The notes beneath the pieces were generated by a model. That model did no database searches and was not told the DNA's origin. It saw only the letters and a list, made by a program, of their open reading frames with translations. From an uncultured Lachnospiraceae bacterium (lineage in GTDB: Bacteria; Bacillota; Clostridia; Lachnospirales; Lachnospiraceae): DNA of 64,000 nucleotides. The stretch lies in assembly GCA_947625135.1 (NCBI GenBank), contig CANQNE010000005.1, positions 1-64,000 of the forward strand. The letters run 5' to 3'. This document shows positions 63,402-64,000 of this stretch, piece by piece (the stretch's first letter is position 1; the number at the start of each line of letters is the position of its first letter). Made by a program: the position numbers and the translations under genes.

Positions 63402-64000
63402 TTGATATATACAGATGCTGAACTACGAGAAAAAATATATGAAATGCTAAAAGACTTTGAAACTGAGGTGGTTGAATTCAAAGAGGCGAATAACAGCTAC
63501 TCCTTCAAGGATATCGGCAAGTATTTTTCTGCGCTTGGTAATGAGGCTAATATCAGAGGCAAGTCGGAAGGATGGCTTATATTTGGCATTACAAATAAAG
63601 GAGAATTCAAAGGAACTGATTATCGGAAGGGTGGAAACCTTCAATCTCTGAAAAAAGAGATTACAACCGGTACAAATGAAAGATTGACGTTTCTTGATAT
63701 CTATGAATTGACAATGGAGAAGTGTCGAGTAGTGGCCTTTCAGATTCCGCCGGCTATCCCTGGAATCCCGACGACATGGAATGGCGCGGCATGGGCAAGA
63801 GAACATGAGTCTTTGGCACCGCTACCTATGAATAAGGTGGATCTGATCCGCAGCCAGGTCGGAATGGATTGGTCAAAGGAAATTGTGAAGGATGCGACAA
63901 TGGACGATTTAGATCCGGAGGCGGTTGCATATGCGAGAAAGATGTTCTCACGGAAACAGGAGAATCGTAAGCTCGCGAAGGAGATATTGTCCGGCTTATC
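63402..64000 (+). CDS. Schlafen/AlbA_2-domain protein, truncated by window edge
   Basis: A TTG start at 63402 follows GGAGGTGAG by three to six bases. About 199 residues are read without a stop. The AlbA_2 (divergent AAA-4) signature is clear: ETEVVEFKEANNSYSFKDIGKYFSALGNEANI, then GWLIFGITNKGEFKGTDYR near residue 55-73. Such proteins are ATP- or RNA-binding regulators, often in mobile or defence contexts, and Schlafen-like nucleases share the fold. The C-terminal part that would define its class is outside the window. Confidence 0.78.
   Translation, partial: MIYTDAELREKIYEMLKDFETEVVEFKEANNSYSFKDIGKYFSALGNEANIRGKSEGWLIFGITNKGEFKGTDYRKGGNLQSLKKEITTGTNERLTFLDIYELTMEKCRVVAFQIPPAIPGIPTTWNGAAWAREHESLAPLPMNKVDLIRSQVGMDWSKEIVKDATMDDLDPEAVAYARKMFSRKQENRKLAKEILSGL

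Noticed and set aside
1..64000. tRNA, rRNA and known riboswitches
   Set aside because: No cloverleaf, rRNA core segment or familiar riboswitch consensus was recognised by eye. A covariance-model scan would be needed to exclude weak cases.

Overview
The window looks like chromosome of an anaerobic, spore-forming Firmicute of the class Clostridia, most likely a gut Lachnospiraceae relative. The reasons are the spoIIA-sigF and spoVA sporulation operons, a bifurcating [FeFe] hydrogenase, strong AGGAGG-type ribosome sites with occasional TTG and GTG starts, and Lachnospiraceae-like protein sequences. Genus-level assignment is inference.

Region 1-12,100 is an accessory island. It opens with decayed mobile DNA: an IS256-type transposase fragment joined to a phage large-terminase gene carrying three nonsense codons. 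Next comes a compact type III toxin-antitoxin locus on the minus strand: a sigma-A promoter, two tandem RNA-antitoxin repeats, an intervening terminator and a ToxN/AbiQ-family endoribonuclease. Back to back with it lies a type I-C CRISPR-Cas operon (cas3-cas5-cas8c-cas7-cas4-cas1-cas2) and an array of 23 repeats and 22 spacers. The CRISPR system is visibly damaged: cas8c has a one-base frameshift, and a deletion has removed the end of cas4 and the start of cas1. An insertion-sequence remnant closes the island.

Region 12,100-31,500 holds niche genes: a small unknown protein and a membrane protein, a 1,090-residue hybrid sensor kinase with two periplasmic-binding-type sensor domains, two exported proteins of unknown role, a macrodomain/SirTM pair for reversible ADP-ribosylation, a GH5 glycosidase lipoprotein, a Cu/Zn-SOD-like protein, the hydrogenase operon hydC-hydB-hydA, a GGDEF/EAL protein, an IbrA/IbrB/WYL operon of unknown purpose, and a CYTH-domain protein.

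Region 31,500-52,300 is core genome: tig-clpP-clpX-lon-ysxC-valS (protein folding, proteolysis, ribosome assembly, translation), a TPR protein, the spoIIA operon converging on spoVAA-AE (forespore sigma factor; dipicolinate channel), degV, a YigZ-family gene, a class A penicillin-binding protein and tyrS.

Region 52,260-61,200 is a cell-envelope signalling block. A VanRS-like two-component pair precedes a C39-like peptidase and an amidase, and a second two-component pair precedes an ABC exporter with a plausible BceR-type operator. The window ends with tag (3-methyladenine glycosylase), a YjbR-like gene, and a Schlafen/AlbA_2-type gene cut off by the window edge.

No tRNA or rRNA gene was recognised. 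All calls are from reading the sequence; no database search was run.
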